Source of the DNA: Entonaema liquescens
Taxonomy: Eukaryota > Ascomycota > Sordariomycetes > Xylariales > Xylariaceae
Length of the DNA: 64,000 nt
Assembly (NCBI GenBank): GCA_902805475.1
Contig: CADCSX010000001.1
Span: forward strand, 2,604,001 to 2,668,000
Direction: 5' to 3'
The notes below the pieces were generated by a model, which saw nothing but the letters and a program-made list of their open reading frames with translations, had not been told where the DNA came from and did not search any database. The translations under genes were made by a program, and so were the position numbers. Below are positions 1 through 11,325 of the stretch, one piece after another (positions within the stretch are counted from its first letter, which is position 1; every line of letters begins with the position of its first letter).

Positions 1-522
1 CGAACGAGGGTTTTAGACCTCCTATACATATTAATAAACGGCTTCTATATAGCTGTACTTTATAGCCAGCGGGAAAATGAAAAGCGATGTTGATTCATTA
101 TAGACTTGTACGACTTGTGTGATGTATGTTCTTGTAGTTTGTATGATACCTCTTAGTACGATCTTCTCAATTCACTAGATGACCCCTTTCTTTTAATAAG
201 GCGTTAATAAGCCATGTCATATGTGCGGTTAATCCACTAGTTGACTACCTACGTTATATTCGCATGAATGATATGAAGTAATCGACATACGTAGAATACA
301 ATGAGTGTTGTAGGGTTGTCCGAAAGGATTGTAGATGTCAAGATGCTTGACGAGCTAAATTGTACGAGGAATTGTATTTTTTTAAGCTTAGACCAGGTTG
401 GTTCCTTTTAATGCCCAAGGAAGATTAAAGATTAGGTAATCCATGAGGCTCTTCGGGGACTTAGACAACTAGGAGACATCCTTCAAATCCTTCAAATCCT
501 TAAACCACTAACAACAAAACGG
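1..522. other. Intergenic, no gene seen
   Basis: This AT-rich stretch lies 3' of the DUF6594 gene. I see no convincing reading frame, RNA gene or repeat. A nine-base tandem duplication (TCCTTCAAA type) occurs near 479-500, just beyond the stop codon of the neighbouring gene. Confidence 0.6.
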
Positions 523-1685
523 CTAGTTGTTAGTAAGGAAGACAACATTTACTGCAGCATAACTAATCGAAGAGATTAGTATACACTGAAATAGTCTTGT
601 GATTGGATACTCTTAAGCAAGGAATTACTTACGCGGCCGTTGCTGCGAATACCTCTATTCTCCTGGCACTGGTCGTCAATGCAAGCACAAACGCAAAACA
701 GGCAGAGAAGAGTATAACAATTCCCAGCCTAAAAACTTCCGTTTTCACAACGTATAGCACAGCAATTGACGAAAGGGGCAGTACGGAGATAATGACAGTT
801 GCAATGAGGGTAATGATAGAGTTGAGCAAAGATTCTTCGTACGTGTACAAACCGTATCCCAATCCACTTGAGTTTTCCGTCTTACGTACTCGATAGTCAT
901 TAGCATGTTACTCTATATTTGAAGCATGTTTCTTACTTGGAGTTTTACACCGATAAGACGATGGTATAGGGGAAACACAGTATTTGTAACCCATCTAGAC
1001 AGTGGGTCGGGTGGCACTCTGGGCTTCGTAGCAGCCAAGTCATCCTCATTTATCTTATCCCAAGCCGTAAAATCTTGGCCTCGTATCGGGAAATGCCCCA
1101 TCGACGGTCTTTCAAGCCAGTTGCGTAGGAACTCAACGTCTCTTGGGTTTGGGCTATCAAGCTTGGCTACACAGGCCTGTTGGAAGAGAGCTTCATCTAA
1201 AAACTTGTTACTGATGAACCCTTTTCCGTCTTGAAGTAGCTTTCTTACTATACTCCTTAAGCTTCCTCCTTAGATAGCATACTTTCTTCCACTGCGCCCT
1301 TCCGCCCCTACCTTTGCCGTGTGCAAGCTCCCACCAATCTCGAGCATAATCCTTTCGCTCAACGTGGGCTGCATCTTGTAGGGAAAGCTGAGCAAGATCT
1401 TTTTCAAGATGGATGATCTCAGCTTGCAGATAGAGGAGGTTTTGGTAATTAAGCCGTTTAAATCTTCGCAGGATGGCAAATTCTTCGAACGTTGCCATCA
1501 GCTGTGAAACTTTTGCGTATCCTTCCATCTGTTCGACAGCTTCACCGTTAGCCAAGGCTTTAGAATTAGGTAGAGGTTATGATGACTCTATATTAATGAT
1601 CTGCTTGATAACTTCCGAGGAAGGTGACTTACCTACTGGGCAATGCCTCCGGTTCAAGTCGAGCTGAGTTGGGTACGTAAGGCAT
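523..1685 (-). CDS. DUF6594-domain membrane protein (one apparent frameshift)
   Basis: This is a fungal DUF6594 protein of about 318 residues. The family is a widespread, functionally uncharacterised set of fungal proteins with a C-terminal membrane domain. Four exons fit: 1685-1637, 1557-937, 880-633 and 562-523, with introns of 79, 56 and 70 nt carrying normal GT/AG ends. The N-terminal half has the family signature (GYAKVSQLMA, FAILRRFKRLNYQNLLYLQ). The C-terminus has two or three hydrophobic helices and ends in the characteristic AT-A-A-Y-A-A-V run that is completed only by splicing to the last exon. The reading frame slips once near 1241-1243: exon 2 closes in phase only if one A of the coding-strand run is removed. 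Upstream and downstream protein are both conserved, so this is either an assembly error or a very young pseudogene. The first exon (16 codons) is the least certain part; ATG at 1528 is an alternative start. Confidence 0.75.
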
Positions 1686-2143
1686 GTCTTGCTCTGAACC
1701 TGGCCAATAATATCTCAGCTCTAGCTGGCGATACATGCAGATTATTGGAAGGCTACATGAAGTATTCAGCAGGGAAGCTCGAAGAACCAGAGCCTCTTAT
1801 TCTGCCTCGGAGAAATTAAATCTGATACATGGCATACGTATGTCTATTGTTAATATCTCCGGTCAGACACATACTCAATGTAATTAACTCATTTTCTCAG
1901 GCCGATTTAGACCATTCCACACACTGGCCTTAGCAAATTGATCAAGTCAGCTGAAGCCGTCAAAGTCATATATCGGTCAGAGCCAAGCAGATACTTATGG
2001 GTATTAATAATACCCCTTCCCCCCTAAAACTTTTCGATTTGGTCTGCTGAAATTCCATAAGCCTCGCAACCGTAAGCAGCGCAACGTCTATTCATTTCGT
2101 CCAATACCCCTTTAAGCACATAAATTATTACATTTCCGAAGCC
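1686..2143. other. Intergenic between divergent DUF6594 and retropepsin-like genes
   Basis: This is the shared upstream region of the two divergently transcribed genes. It is AT-rich and I see no distinct regulatory site. Confidence 0.4.
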
Positions 2144-3181
2144 ATGGACAGAATCAGAGAAATATACCAGGAACGTGAAGGACTCACCGATGACCAAATC
2201 AATGCATTTAAGGAGAAACAGAATAAAGAACTGAACATGCAATCATATGGCGCAACTGCTCGCAATGGTCATCTGACTTATAGGGAAGCGATTATTGCTG
2301 AGATGTTAGAAAAGGAAGACCAGGTATGTTTAATATTAGTAAGATTATGTAGCAAAGACAAAATATGTTTAGGAGCTAAATGTCGGTGATTTCCAGCTGA
2401 AAAATCAGGAAAAGAAATGGATGAATATTCTGAATCCACAGAACGGCACTCCATACCCCATTGAAATAATACGAGACAGATGCTCTGAAGCCAACTTTGT
2501 CACAGAGACTATTGCGAAGAAATACAATCTCGAAGTTAAGCAGGCGGCATCACAAGTCAGTTTCAAGGATGTCTATGGCAATACATTCGCCTGCTCCAGG
2601 GTCGCTACGATCCAATGGACGGGCAATAGTACCGAAATGAGAACTACTTTCTTCTACGTGGTCCCGGATCATTCCCTTCTTTCGGGCGCTCTTATCGGGA
2701 AAGCTTTCTATGATGAGTTCGGCCGCTTTTGTATGTGTTTATCATCATTCCAACCCTGTTCCAGACCGTCTGAAAGAGTCCTACGGTACCCATTCCTAGA
2801 TCATCTTTTTGCACTTGACAAATTAGTTGGCGGTATTGGCAAGTAAATTGCAAGCTAACACAATATAATGCCTAGTACTTGACTCAGAACCCAAGGTGCT
2901 TGTTGCCTACACAGACCAGACGTCGAAGACCGTGAGCTCCAAGAGACTGAAAGCCGTCGACAGACACTGACGAGGCTGTAGTCTGAGGAAAACGAGATCA
3001 TCAATGCAACGCGGAAAGACATAACAGACGCACTCAATAGGAAACACCAGAGGGACCCAAGCAATAATACCGTCACTACATCTTTGTATGACAACACCCT
3101 TACCGCTCGAACTCCTAAGGAGGGCCGTAGGTCGAGGTCCCCACTCCACAAGGTTTTGGACTCATTTTGCTCGAAAGGATG
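2144..3181 (+). pseudogene. Retropepsin-like protein gene, apparently broken
   Basis: Exon 1 (2144-2323) and exon 2 (2397-2730) join through a 73-nt intron to a charged N-terminal helix followed by a domain resembling the retropepsin-like aspartic protease fold of fungal orphan proteins. The flap-like start (NFVTETIAKKYNLEV), the beta-rich middle (VATIQW, TFFYVVPD) and the ALIGKAFYDEFGRF end are visible. The expected catalytic D-T/S-G is not intact (it reads DRCSEAN), so activity is doubtful. A 145-nt intron (2731-2875) leads in phase to an exon beginning LDSEPKVLVAYTDQT. After that the frame must shift near 2920, and a TAG interrupts it near 2973 before a charged tail ending at the TGA at 3179-3181. 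I therefore call it a decayed gene, though small assembly errors could contribute. The protease assignment is by pattern, not by a database search. Confidence 0.5.
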
Positions 3182-4357
3182 AGGAACACAGTGTGTAATA
3201 TACTATTCAACGAAGCCTCTGGGCGAGAGCAAGGTTTCAATGGGTTTTTCCACGACATTTGTGTTATTATAAAGCCGGGTACCTAATAGAATAAACGAAA
3301 CGGAAGGATCAGATTAGAGTAATATTTTCAAACTACGATATTGTGTATAATATAACGAGTTCCCTTCGAGAGCAAGGCTCTTCTAGGTAGAATTTATGAT
3401 TTTAATATCAGAAAACTTTTACAGTCATTTTTTCATATTTACTGTGATATAATTTCTAGGTACTACTTCCAAATATCTACACATTACAAAAATTAGTGAA
3501 TAACAGAATGATATATATGCGGGCAACGAGCGGCAAGGCTGTGCAGACTGCTTAGGGTGACGGAGTTGTATGGCTTCGGGTATCGCCTTGTTCCGGCCAT
3601 TATGATGTCCACCTGTGTACAAGCCTTTTAGCCTTCGGTGTTGTTACCTACAACCTCGGCTATATTTCAAGATTAGCCAATGGATGGAAGTGTCAAGTGG
3701 AAAATCCCACCCGAGGGGATAGTATATGTAACTCTTCATCTCATTTCCCAAGCAATAGTTACACGGACGCAGGTAATTTTCGTAGGTAGACGGCGATGAC
3801 ATCGGCTTCGTATTCGCATAACCTTGACTGGCGATTTGGTTCCCACGATATAGCGTCGGTGAAGCTCAAAACCCGTGCCAATATCAATACTAGCACAGGC
3901 TAAGACAGTGATATCACAAGTCGGTTTGAAACTTCATAATACGTTGATAGTTAGGTAGTTCTATATGAAAATATAAGGGGTTCTTAAAAGTTGAAAATGA
4001 GGCTTACTTCTGAAAAGCCTATTTTGTACCAATTTGTGCACATCTTGGAAAGCCTCCAACCGGGTAGGGCCAAGGCCGAAGAGGCTGGATGATGCCTACG
4101 TGGAACCCAGCCTTCATGGAGGTATGACCTACAGCCAAGGGCAATCTCGTGTTGGAGACGGAACCATAACTCAATAATACGCTGTAGTGACTCTAGCAAC
4201 TGTTTGATCTACTATTTGAAAGCCCCGACTATATTATCCGATTCATCACTATGGTACTGGGTCGCTCTGCAGGTCGTCTCGCAAACTTCATAGGTCAAAG
4301 AAACTCACGTCACATATATCAAAACCAATCAGGCGGTCGTCCAGCCTAGTAGAAGCA
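3182..4357. other. Intergenic, no gene seen
   Basis: About 1.2 kb of AT-rich sequence. Short open frames on both strands show no recognisable domain or splice pattern. Confidence 0.5.
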
Positions 4358-5175
4358 ATGAGAGGCATAATAGGGACAATAGCAGGGTTGGCGTTGGGGT
4401 TAGGGTATACACTCGTCATGATAATTTGGAGAGTCTTATTTCCAAACGCTTTATCGACATACCCGATTCCGCCATTCGGAGCACTTTACGAGTATCTCCG
4501 GGCTTTTAGGCTTTACGCAAATGACCAACTACCTCAGTTCACGATACTCCCCGTTTTTGATCGAAATGTAGGTGTGGTATTCCTAATCTAGCTTGAGAAA
4601 TCAGCAATGTAACATGGCTGCAGGCAGAGCCAACTGCGGTGTCGATATTTCTACCTGACACCCGTAGCTATACCTATGCCAACACAAAACCATGTCGAGG
4701 GGCTTTTAACTATATCAGTACCGAAGCCGTAGCGCGCTACCGATTAAAAAGGGGGGAAGATGGTTACGCGACTATTCAGTGGAAACACCAGAAGCCCGAG
4801 CATGTAACTGACGGCACTACCTACCACACTCGATGCATAGTATTAGAGGGCGAAAGCGCAGATGCAATGCAAGTAGACATACTCTTCGGAACGGAGTGCA
4901 AAGCTGAAGCCGCATATCCCGCACCAAGTACACTCTTGTCAGAAAATACCGCAGCTCTAGAGTTGATACTATCACTCGCGACGGGGTCGTATCACATAGG
5001 CAATAGGGGGTTATTCTTGCGGGGTCTGGAGTTGGTCCACATCCAAAGCATGGCGTTTCTAATACTTGAAGGCCCCATTGGATACATTCTCCTAATATCC
5101 CCAAGAGGCGTATCGTTGATTTATGATCCTATGATCCGAATACTAAGACGGTATTCTCAGGAGTTAGGTACATGA
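4358..5175 (+). CDS. Hypothetical protein, possible second retropepsin-like protein with N-terminal membrane helix
   Basis: Two exons (4358-4567 and 4624-5175) join in phase across a 56-nt intron (donor GTAGGT, acceptor CTGCAG) to give about 253 residues. The N-terminus (residues 1-30) is a single hydrophobic helix rich in Gly, Leu and Ile. The middle (about residues 85-165) loosely resembles the retropepsin-like domain of the gene at 2144: a GAFNYISTEAVARYRL stretch, a YATIQW strand and a VDILFGTE end. No catalytic Asp triad is visible. The C-terminal 80 residues are unusually hydrophobic and could partly be a read-through of non-coding sequence if an intron was missed. Its closeness to the first retropepsin-like gene suggests an old local duplication. 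Function is unknown. Confidence 0.4.
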
Positions 5176-7056
5176 CTAGCGTAGGGGAGGCGATGCTACA
5201 GCAGCAGCAGGCATTATGAGTCCCGACGTTTGCGTAAATGAATGTACCTATAGGTGGTTCATCAGGGCCTAGGGATTCTGAGGATGTAACTGGAGGTCTA
5301 AGTACCTACCTAAGCTTATCTGATTCTCGCTTTAGAGAGAACGCACCTCGTTTCTTTGAATAAATCACTTTTGTATATTCCTCACTTTTGTACGATAGCG
5401 GGGGTCGTCTTGTATATCAAGGTATCTTTGGCAGACTATGTGTGAGTTAGAAAATAATAATACGATTTGCTTTAGCTATAATAGTGAGCCATCTTAAGCA
5501 TAATGTAAGGATTACTATACAACTCTCAACTTAGCATGAGGCTAGTAGGTATAGTGCCAAAACAAATAAACCGGATACATTCCAACAGTTACAGTACCTG
5601 TCATATCATCTTGATCGTTGTTGTATTGTGTAGGCTCTCAGGTTGGGGTGCTCAGTGTACAGAAGTATATGGTACCTAATGTCGTGTGACAGTATCTACA
5701 TGTATATAGGACCTGGAGATACGTAAGACTTTTGGCCGCATCTTCGTATAACTACCTAACACAGCTATTCAGCTCATAGCTCGAAAGATGTATAGGCGAG
5801 AAATAAAACCCTTAGTAAAGGGCCAAGATACCTACCTACCAATTTATTGAAATTCATTTACAGCGTATGGTACTATGTTGTGTATGGATTCCCAGTGTCT
5901 ATTTCTCATGGGAGTGTATATTAGCCGAACCAGCCCCGCTGTCTTTTTTTACTTACCTGGAAACGCCATTGGTTTATTTCTCAATGTGATATCATACTTC
6001 GCTGCCCCAACGCTGCCCTTGTTCTAGCAAATAATATAGTCTAGGTAGGTAATCATGGCTTATCTTCAGGGTGACAATACTCATCGCAAATATCCCCCCT
6101 AATAGCGGCTACATACATAGCGATAACCATTAAGTCTTGTAACTCTACCCCTAACAGAGCCCCCTTCCCCCCCAGGAAACTGAAACCAGACATACTGCTT
6201 CCTACGGCAAATCTCAATTCTCTCTTTTATATCTGGATCTTGGCTTACTCTCCCGTAAAAGTTTCAGCTCTAAGCACTAATGCCGAACACGAGCCTAAAA
6301 GGCGGAGTGAACAGGAACGGGCTGGATATTACATGCCTTTGGGTTTAATTTGTAGGATAATAAAGGCATCTTTAAGTATGTATGTATACTGGATAGCTCT
6401 ACACGCCGCATGCCCCTGAGAAAGCTTGGCACAAAGTACCCTCCATCGTTAAAGACACAACAACAATAACAACAACAACAACAACTTATATAGCGATATG
6501 CGGCGAAAAGCTAGCTTAGCTTCTATGTCTGAACTGGCACAACACAATAAACACCATGGAGCAAGAAAAGTGATGGTGGTTGGCCTTAGTAAATATAGGT
6601 GGTACTTACTTCTTAATGTGGGCACTTACTAGTGTTGCGACGTTATATGTACCTAACAGTCGTAGATATCCTCTCGGAAATGACTGCGGTTCTGCTTATA
6701 TTGGAATATAGGACCTAGGTACTAATCATGCTTCTATCGTCACTACTAAACTACCTACCTAACCGAGATCAAAGAAATTATAGATATAACTATGCAAAGG
6801 AGGTGGGTTTGTCTAATAGAGTTGATGTTTGAGGAAAGACATAATATTAGAGACTTTGTAACATGTTATGTCATTATACTTGACTGGCTAGTATTACACA
6901 AAGGATGATACCTTAACTCTTAGATAACCGTGATGGAAACAATTTCATTGGTCTCTAAATAAAAGTTGAATGTACCTAGGCCTAGGGAATTATCTTTCAT
7001 TTAAGTCTTTTATTCTAAACCGTGGTAAATATCTCCCATGCCGACATTGAAGTTAG
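5176..7056. other. AT-rich gene desert, left part
   Basis: No gene is visible in about 1.9 kb. It contains an (AAC)n microsatellite and several copies of a short TACCTACCTA-type motif (5303, 5829, 6751 and, inverted, 6041). Confidence 0.6.
6457..6485. repeat. (AAC)n microsatellite
   Basis: About nine trinucleotide units with one interruption lie in non-coding sequence. Confidence 0.9.
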
Positions 7057-7116
7057 ATATATATATAGAGTGATGCTATTTCAAGATTACCTTGCCGGAC
7101 CTACAATGCAGATTAC
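7057..7116 (+). repeat. Left terminal inverted repeat, 60 bp
   Basis: It is the exact reverse complement of 7881-7940. Its inner part contains the GCTATTTCAAGATTACC box that recurs in altered form inside the element. Confidence 0.93.
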
Positions 7117-7330
7117 TTGGAATTACAACTGCCAGCAGTTGCGTACAAATATTATTGTAAACTGACAACCTTATAATTCTACTTTATCACCTTAAGTTAA
7201 ATTTAATATTTCCCAACCACAACAATAGATATTTACGTTTATTTTGAGATATTTCCATTGCTTAGATCTTAATTAATTGATTGATACTAATTCTAAAAGA
7301 ATGCGACCGTATTTCGTAAAGTTATTCTAA

Positions 7331-7477
7331 AAGTAATCTGTAACTAAAAGGTAGTAATCTACAAATAGGCGCTGGTAATCTTCAAATAGCAATGGGGTAA
7401 TCTGCAAATAAGGGTAGTAATCTGTAAATAAGGGGCTAGTAATCTGTAAATAAGACCATACTAATCTGTAAATAGGG
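7331..7477 (+). repeat. Internal array of seven TAATCTGYAAATA-type units
   Basis: Seven imperfect units begin near 7333, 7353, 7375, 7396, 7415, 7438 and 7460, spaced about 20 bp apart. One unit (GGTAATCTTCAAATAGC) differs at a single base from a box in the right TIR (GGTAATCTTGAAATAGC). Such sub-terminal arrays often serve as transposase binding sites; that role is inferred here. Confidence 0.85.
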
Positions 7478-7880
7478 TTACTTTTATATCATTTTCTCAC
7501 GATACCAACGCTTTTAATAGAAGCTATTTACATACATCTAATCGGCGCAACTAAGCGCGTTTAATGGTATTATTTTCGTAAATATTATGTGTAAATTAAG
7601 CAAGATATTATTGAGTGACGAAGTAATGCGTGCCACGCATGCTATTAACGACGTTAAATATCCAAATATAGCCAATTTCACATACAAATACAGGCCTAAA
7701 ACGAACTCTGACGTCACTTATAGCATTTACCTTTATCCCTCCTTAAGTATGAGAATAAAAACGTAGCGTTTTCGTAATGTTTACTTTTCATTGTTTACAT
7801 CGTGAGATTTAAGAGGGTTGTGGAGCCATGTCATTTTACTAATAATTCTAGTTGCCAGTCACTTACAAGTGTTCGGTGGG

Positions 7881-7940
7881 GTAATCTGCATTGTAGGTCC
7901 GGCAAGGTAATCTTGAAATAGCATCACTCTATATATATAT
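7881..7940 (-). repeat. Right terminal inverted repeat, 60 bp
   Basis: It is the exact reverse complement of 7057-7116, beginning GTAATCTGCATTG and ending in an alternating AT tract. Confidence 0.93.
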
Positions 7941-8673
7941 GTTATATATATTTGTAACTATATTATCGACGAAGCATCTTCACTCATGAAAAGAATATGG
8001 AAGGGTTATCTTAGTAGGTCGTGGTTGTCTTGTATAAATTGAATATTGACTTCGAACTATTCTAATCATAGCCTATGTATATGGACTGACTAACCGGTAT
8101 AACCTAATGGGTTGTACCTAGAAGTGGAATAGACGATGATGGGTAGTGAGTATCTATTACGACTCCTGAGGAATATACCACTGATTAATGTGTCGTACAC
8201 ATTTCAAACTTTAGTAAACTCCCAGTCTGTCAGAGTGATAAGAGCGTTGACGTATGAATATATTGGTACCAGAAGTGTGTGACAGCAACGACACTTATCT
8301 TGCTTTTCGAAGTACCAATAGATTGGATGGTTAATCTGATTGAACTTAGACCATTGCTTCCTAGGCTTTAAGAACTTGCTAATGAATCATTTGTCGTAGC
8401 ATTTGAACCTTGCGTGTAATATTTATGACCTGGCCATTCGTAATTCACATGTATTCATTCAATGCTCTTCAGTATTCTCTCTAGCAAAGTGTGCTGGATC
8501 ATTGACCAAAGTGTACCTACCAACTGCTTCATAAACAGAAATATAAATCTACCGTTAGGAAGAAAGCTCGTAATGAATCTCCTAGAGTCTCGATTTCTAG
8601 ACCAGGAGCCGACGTAGTCTATAACAGAACAATCTTTCCCTCTATATTTCGACCAAACGCCCGCCCTCCGACG
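7941..8673. other. Intergenic, upstream of MARVEL-like gene
   Basis: No gene or repeat is evident. The stretch includes the promoter region of the gene at 8674. Confidence 0.5.
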
Positions 8674-9570
8674 ATGCCGGGACGCGCACCGAAGCAGAGA
8701 ACGAAGTGCTGGTGGTGCTTACCTTCTCAGGACTTGCAGGGGAGGGATGGCTGGTTTAAAAGCCCTCGCGATACGGCTTTTACCATCGACTCAAGCATCA
8801 ATGGCGGAAACAAACCATCTGGCTACGACAGCAACTCGCTCATCACGATTCTCCGATCGTCGCAATGCTTTACCTCTCTCCTAGTATTGATTCTCTACGT
8901 GTTTACGTCTTCGGCCCCTATGCCTTGGCTCATGTTCTTTACCGCTGCCCTGGCTATTCTAGCTAGCGGTTGGAGCATCTTTGCGCTCTTCCTGAGGCAC
9001 CACTGGTCGATATTTTTGGTTATACCAGAGATCGTGATTACCGTTGCGTGGGTCTTCTTGTTTGCTATGAGTTCACTTTCCACGCCAGATGAATCGAAGG
9101 AGATGACATTCCACCTATCACTCATAGCCATGGAAGCCTCAATGGTTCTATGGCTTCAGACTTTCTTTTTGGCAATTACGCCCTTCTTCCACTGGCTTAT
9201 GCCTTGCCTATTTCAAGTGCGAAGTCGCGGGGGCAAAGGGTTAGAGGCGGGCGGCGCCCGAGAAATGGTAAGATTAACCCTAGTGGTAGATGATATCGTA
9301 GTAGCTGACAGTGAATAGCCAATGTTTCCTCTAGGGGGTCCACCGGGACCGCCGGGGCCGCCACCGGGACCACCGCCTGGACCACCGCCTGGATGGCCGT
9401 TGCCTCCTGAGGGTTTGTCCCCTCCTCCTATGAAAGGGCCGGGGGGCCCAGGGCGCACTTTCGGAATACCGCGCTTCCATACTCCAGGCCGAGTGGATGA
9501 ACGCCAATTAAAGAGTCCGCCACCAAACCGACCTATGAGTACCTCGTCATATTACAGTGCCGAGAGCTAA
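8674..9570 (+). CDS. MARVEL-like four-helix membrane protein with Pro/Gly-rich tail
   Basis: The predicted protein has about 281 residues. Four hydrophobic segments lie at roughly 58-78, 83-106, 112-132 and 146-170, with the short loops and N- and C-terminal cytosolic tails typical of fungal MARVEL-domain proteins. These are thought to organise membrane domains or vesicle cargo; the precise role is unknown. The exon from 8674 runs to a TAG at 9316-9318, but a better model ends exon 1 at 9267 and uses a 51-nt intron (GTAAGA donor, GCTGAC branch, TAG acceptor) to join in phase to 9319-9570. This second exon encodes a tail of repeated GPP/PGPP units followed by a basic, Ser-rich end. Without splicing, the proline-rich frame starts immediately after the stop, which supports splicing. 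RNA evidence would decide. Confidence 0.7.
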
Positions 9571-11325
9571 GCTGTAATCCCAGTCCTTTCGCCGACCAAA
9601 CGAATAATGAAACGATCGTCCACATCTTGCAGATGCTAATCCTTGGAACGCGGCATCTGCCTTGGGTGGAGCTAAGAGCTGAAGAGTTTGTCACATAGGG
9701 GAAATCATGAATAATGGGGCGCATCGTATGCACAAACATAGAATCTGTACGTTTGGTCAACGGATTGGCCTATTAGATAGCGTATAAGAACTCAAGATTG
9801 ATTTTCATCAGACCACCCTGACAGGCAGCGACTTATCGATTGTGTCCGATGTCGCCAACGAAGCAAGGGGAAGAAGGTAGAAATATGCTTTTTCTCAGGG
9901 ATTCTATTACGTTCCCTTGCGTATAATTGATTTTAGGGTTTGGAGTACTTGAGTAATTTGAAGTTTTATTTAGACGAGCTTTGATAATCCCCAACTCTGG
10001 GGTATTGGGGTTTTGCATGCCGAATCCACCACCGGCTGCTATGCCGTTCGATTGCTTAGCGCCTAACAATAGTGACTGAGCAAGTAAAATAAAATAAGGA
10101 AGTCAGGGGCACAGACTGATCGGTGGGTGGCGCTACTTGTACAAATCTATTCCATGTATCCGTTTACACAGTAGGTATGGATCATATCTCCGATCTTTTA
10201 TATATCGGTCCTGATTGGTTTTTTTCTCCACTCTTGCCCAGCGGATTTATCACTGAGATCGCGATTGAACAATTGGGTCTCGGCGGAGGTCGTTGGCAGC
10301 TATCTCACCGCTGACTTTGGCCATTTATGCTCGCAAACGTACGAGGATTATCATAAATGGCGTGGTGCTGATGACCCAATAGAGGAGGGGTTTTCCGGGT
10401 TTGGGTTTGGTTCATAGGGCCGGCGCGTGAGACGCGGGAATAAATGTACGCAATCAGTAAAGAATCGGGAAACTTATTCGGCGAAGAGGGTTGGTTACAA
10501 AAAATACTAAAGTAAGGTATGTAACAAAAATTACATGTCATGTCAGTAAGTCTCAGTAACCGGCCAAGGACCAAGAAGAGAACTAGTAGATTGGGGGAAG
10601 AAGGTGATTGCGTGGCTAAAATTTGATGGCCTAAGCGGGACGGGCCGGGGGCTATTTTCTGTACAATACATGTTCGGACGCATTGTTAGCGCAAGTTAGT
10701 GTAAGTTAGCATATCGGCTGCAGTGTATATTTAGCGCACTAACGGATAGTATCTTAGCAAGCTGGCAGAGTCCGGACAGGGCAAGAACACTGCGACGGAG
10801 AGAGCCACCACAGTGGCACTGCCACCCTCCCTTGTGCCCTTGAGCCCTTGAAAAAAAAAGATGATAGATCTTATCGGGGGAAAGTCCATGCAGATGTCTC
10901 GTCTCATGATGCAGTAGCGACTGGCTGGACGCTATGAACGTGGCTGCTCTCGGCTGCTCTCAATTCATAAAACCCCCTCCATCGAACCGCATCATTCCTA
11001 AACTAGCAGATTTTCCTTTTCCTTTCAATGCCTAGTCTCTTTTTTTTTCCCCCAAGCCATACATCATCCTGGACAAACTGGACCCTTATTGCCTTAATCA
11101 GAACCAGCCATTTACCCCGCTTTCAAGCTAACATTAGAAATTCCGAACGGAAAGGTGAAAATTAGGAAGACTGCCGTTTAATCTGGTCAATCAGAAGTCG
11201 CCTCCTTGCCTGAGCATCTCCACTGCTAGTTAACTTGTTATACTAAAACGGCTATTTCACCCATCACCTTATACATTCAATTACCTAACAGCCCTGGCCG
11301 TGTCGGCTAGTCTTGAAGCCCTACC
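9571..11325. other. Intergenic, 1.75 kb, no gene seen
   Basis: Small open frames on both strands carry no domain I recognise. The last 300 bp are pyrimidine-rich (T and C tracts near 11020-11060) and probably hold the promoter and leader of the zinc-cluster gene. Confidence 0.5.

Larger units (their letters stand above)
7057..7940. mobile_element. Non-autonomous TIR DNA transposon (MITE-like), 884 bp
   Basis: The two ends, 7057-7116 and 7881-7940, are inverted copies of each other identical at all 60 positions by eye. The outer tips are ATATATATAT followed by AGAGTGATGC. The interior has no reading frame of note, so the element must depend on a transposase elsewhere. An interior array (7331-7477) repeats a motif that also occurs in the TIRs. 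Both tips lie in an AT alternation, so a TA target-site duplication as in Tc1/mariner elements is possible but cannot be proved; no 8-bp duplication is seen. Perfect TIRs suggest recent insertion or recent amplification. Confidence 0.88.

Noticed and set aside
9213..9458. Glycine-rich minus-strand frame
   Set aside because: It is the antisense of the GPP-repeat tail of the MARVEL-like gene.
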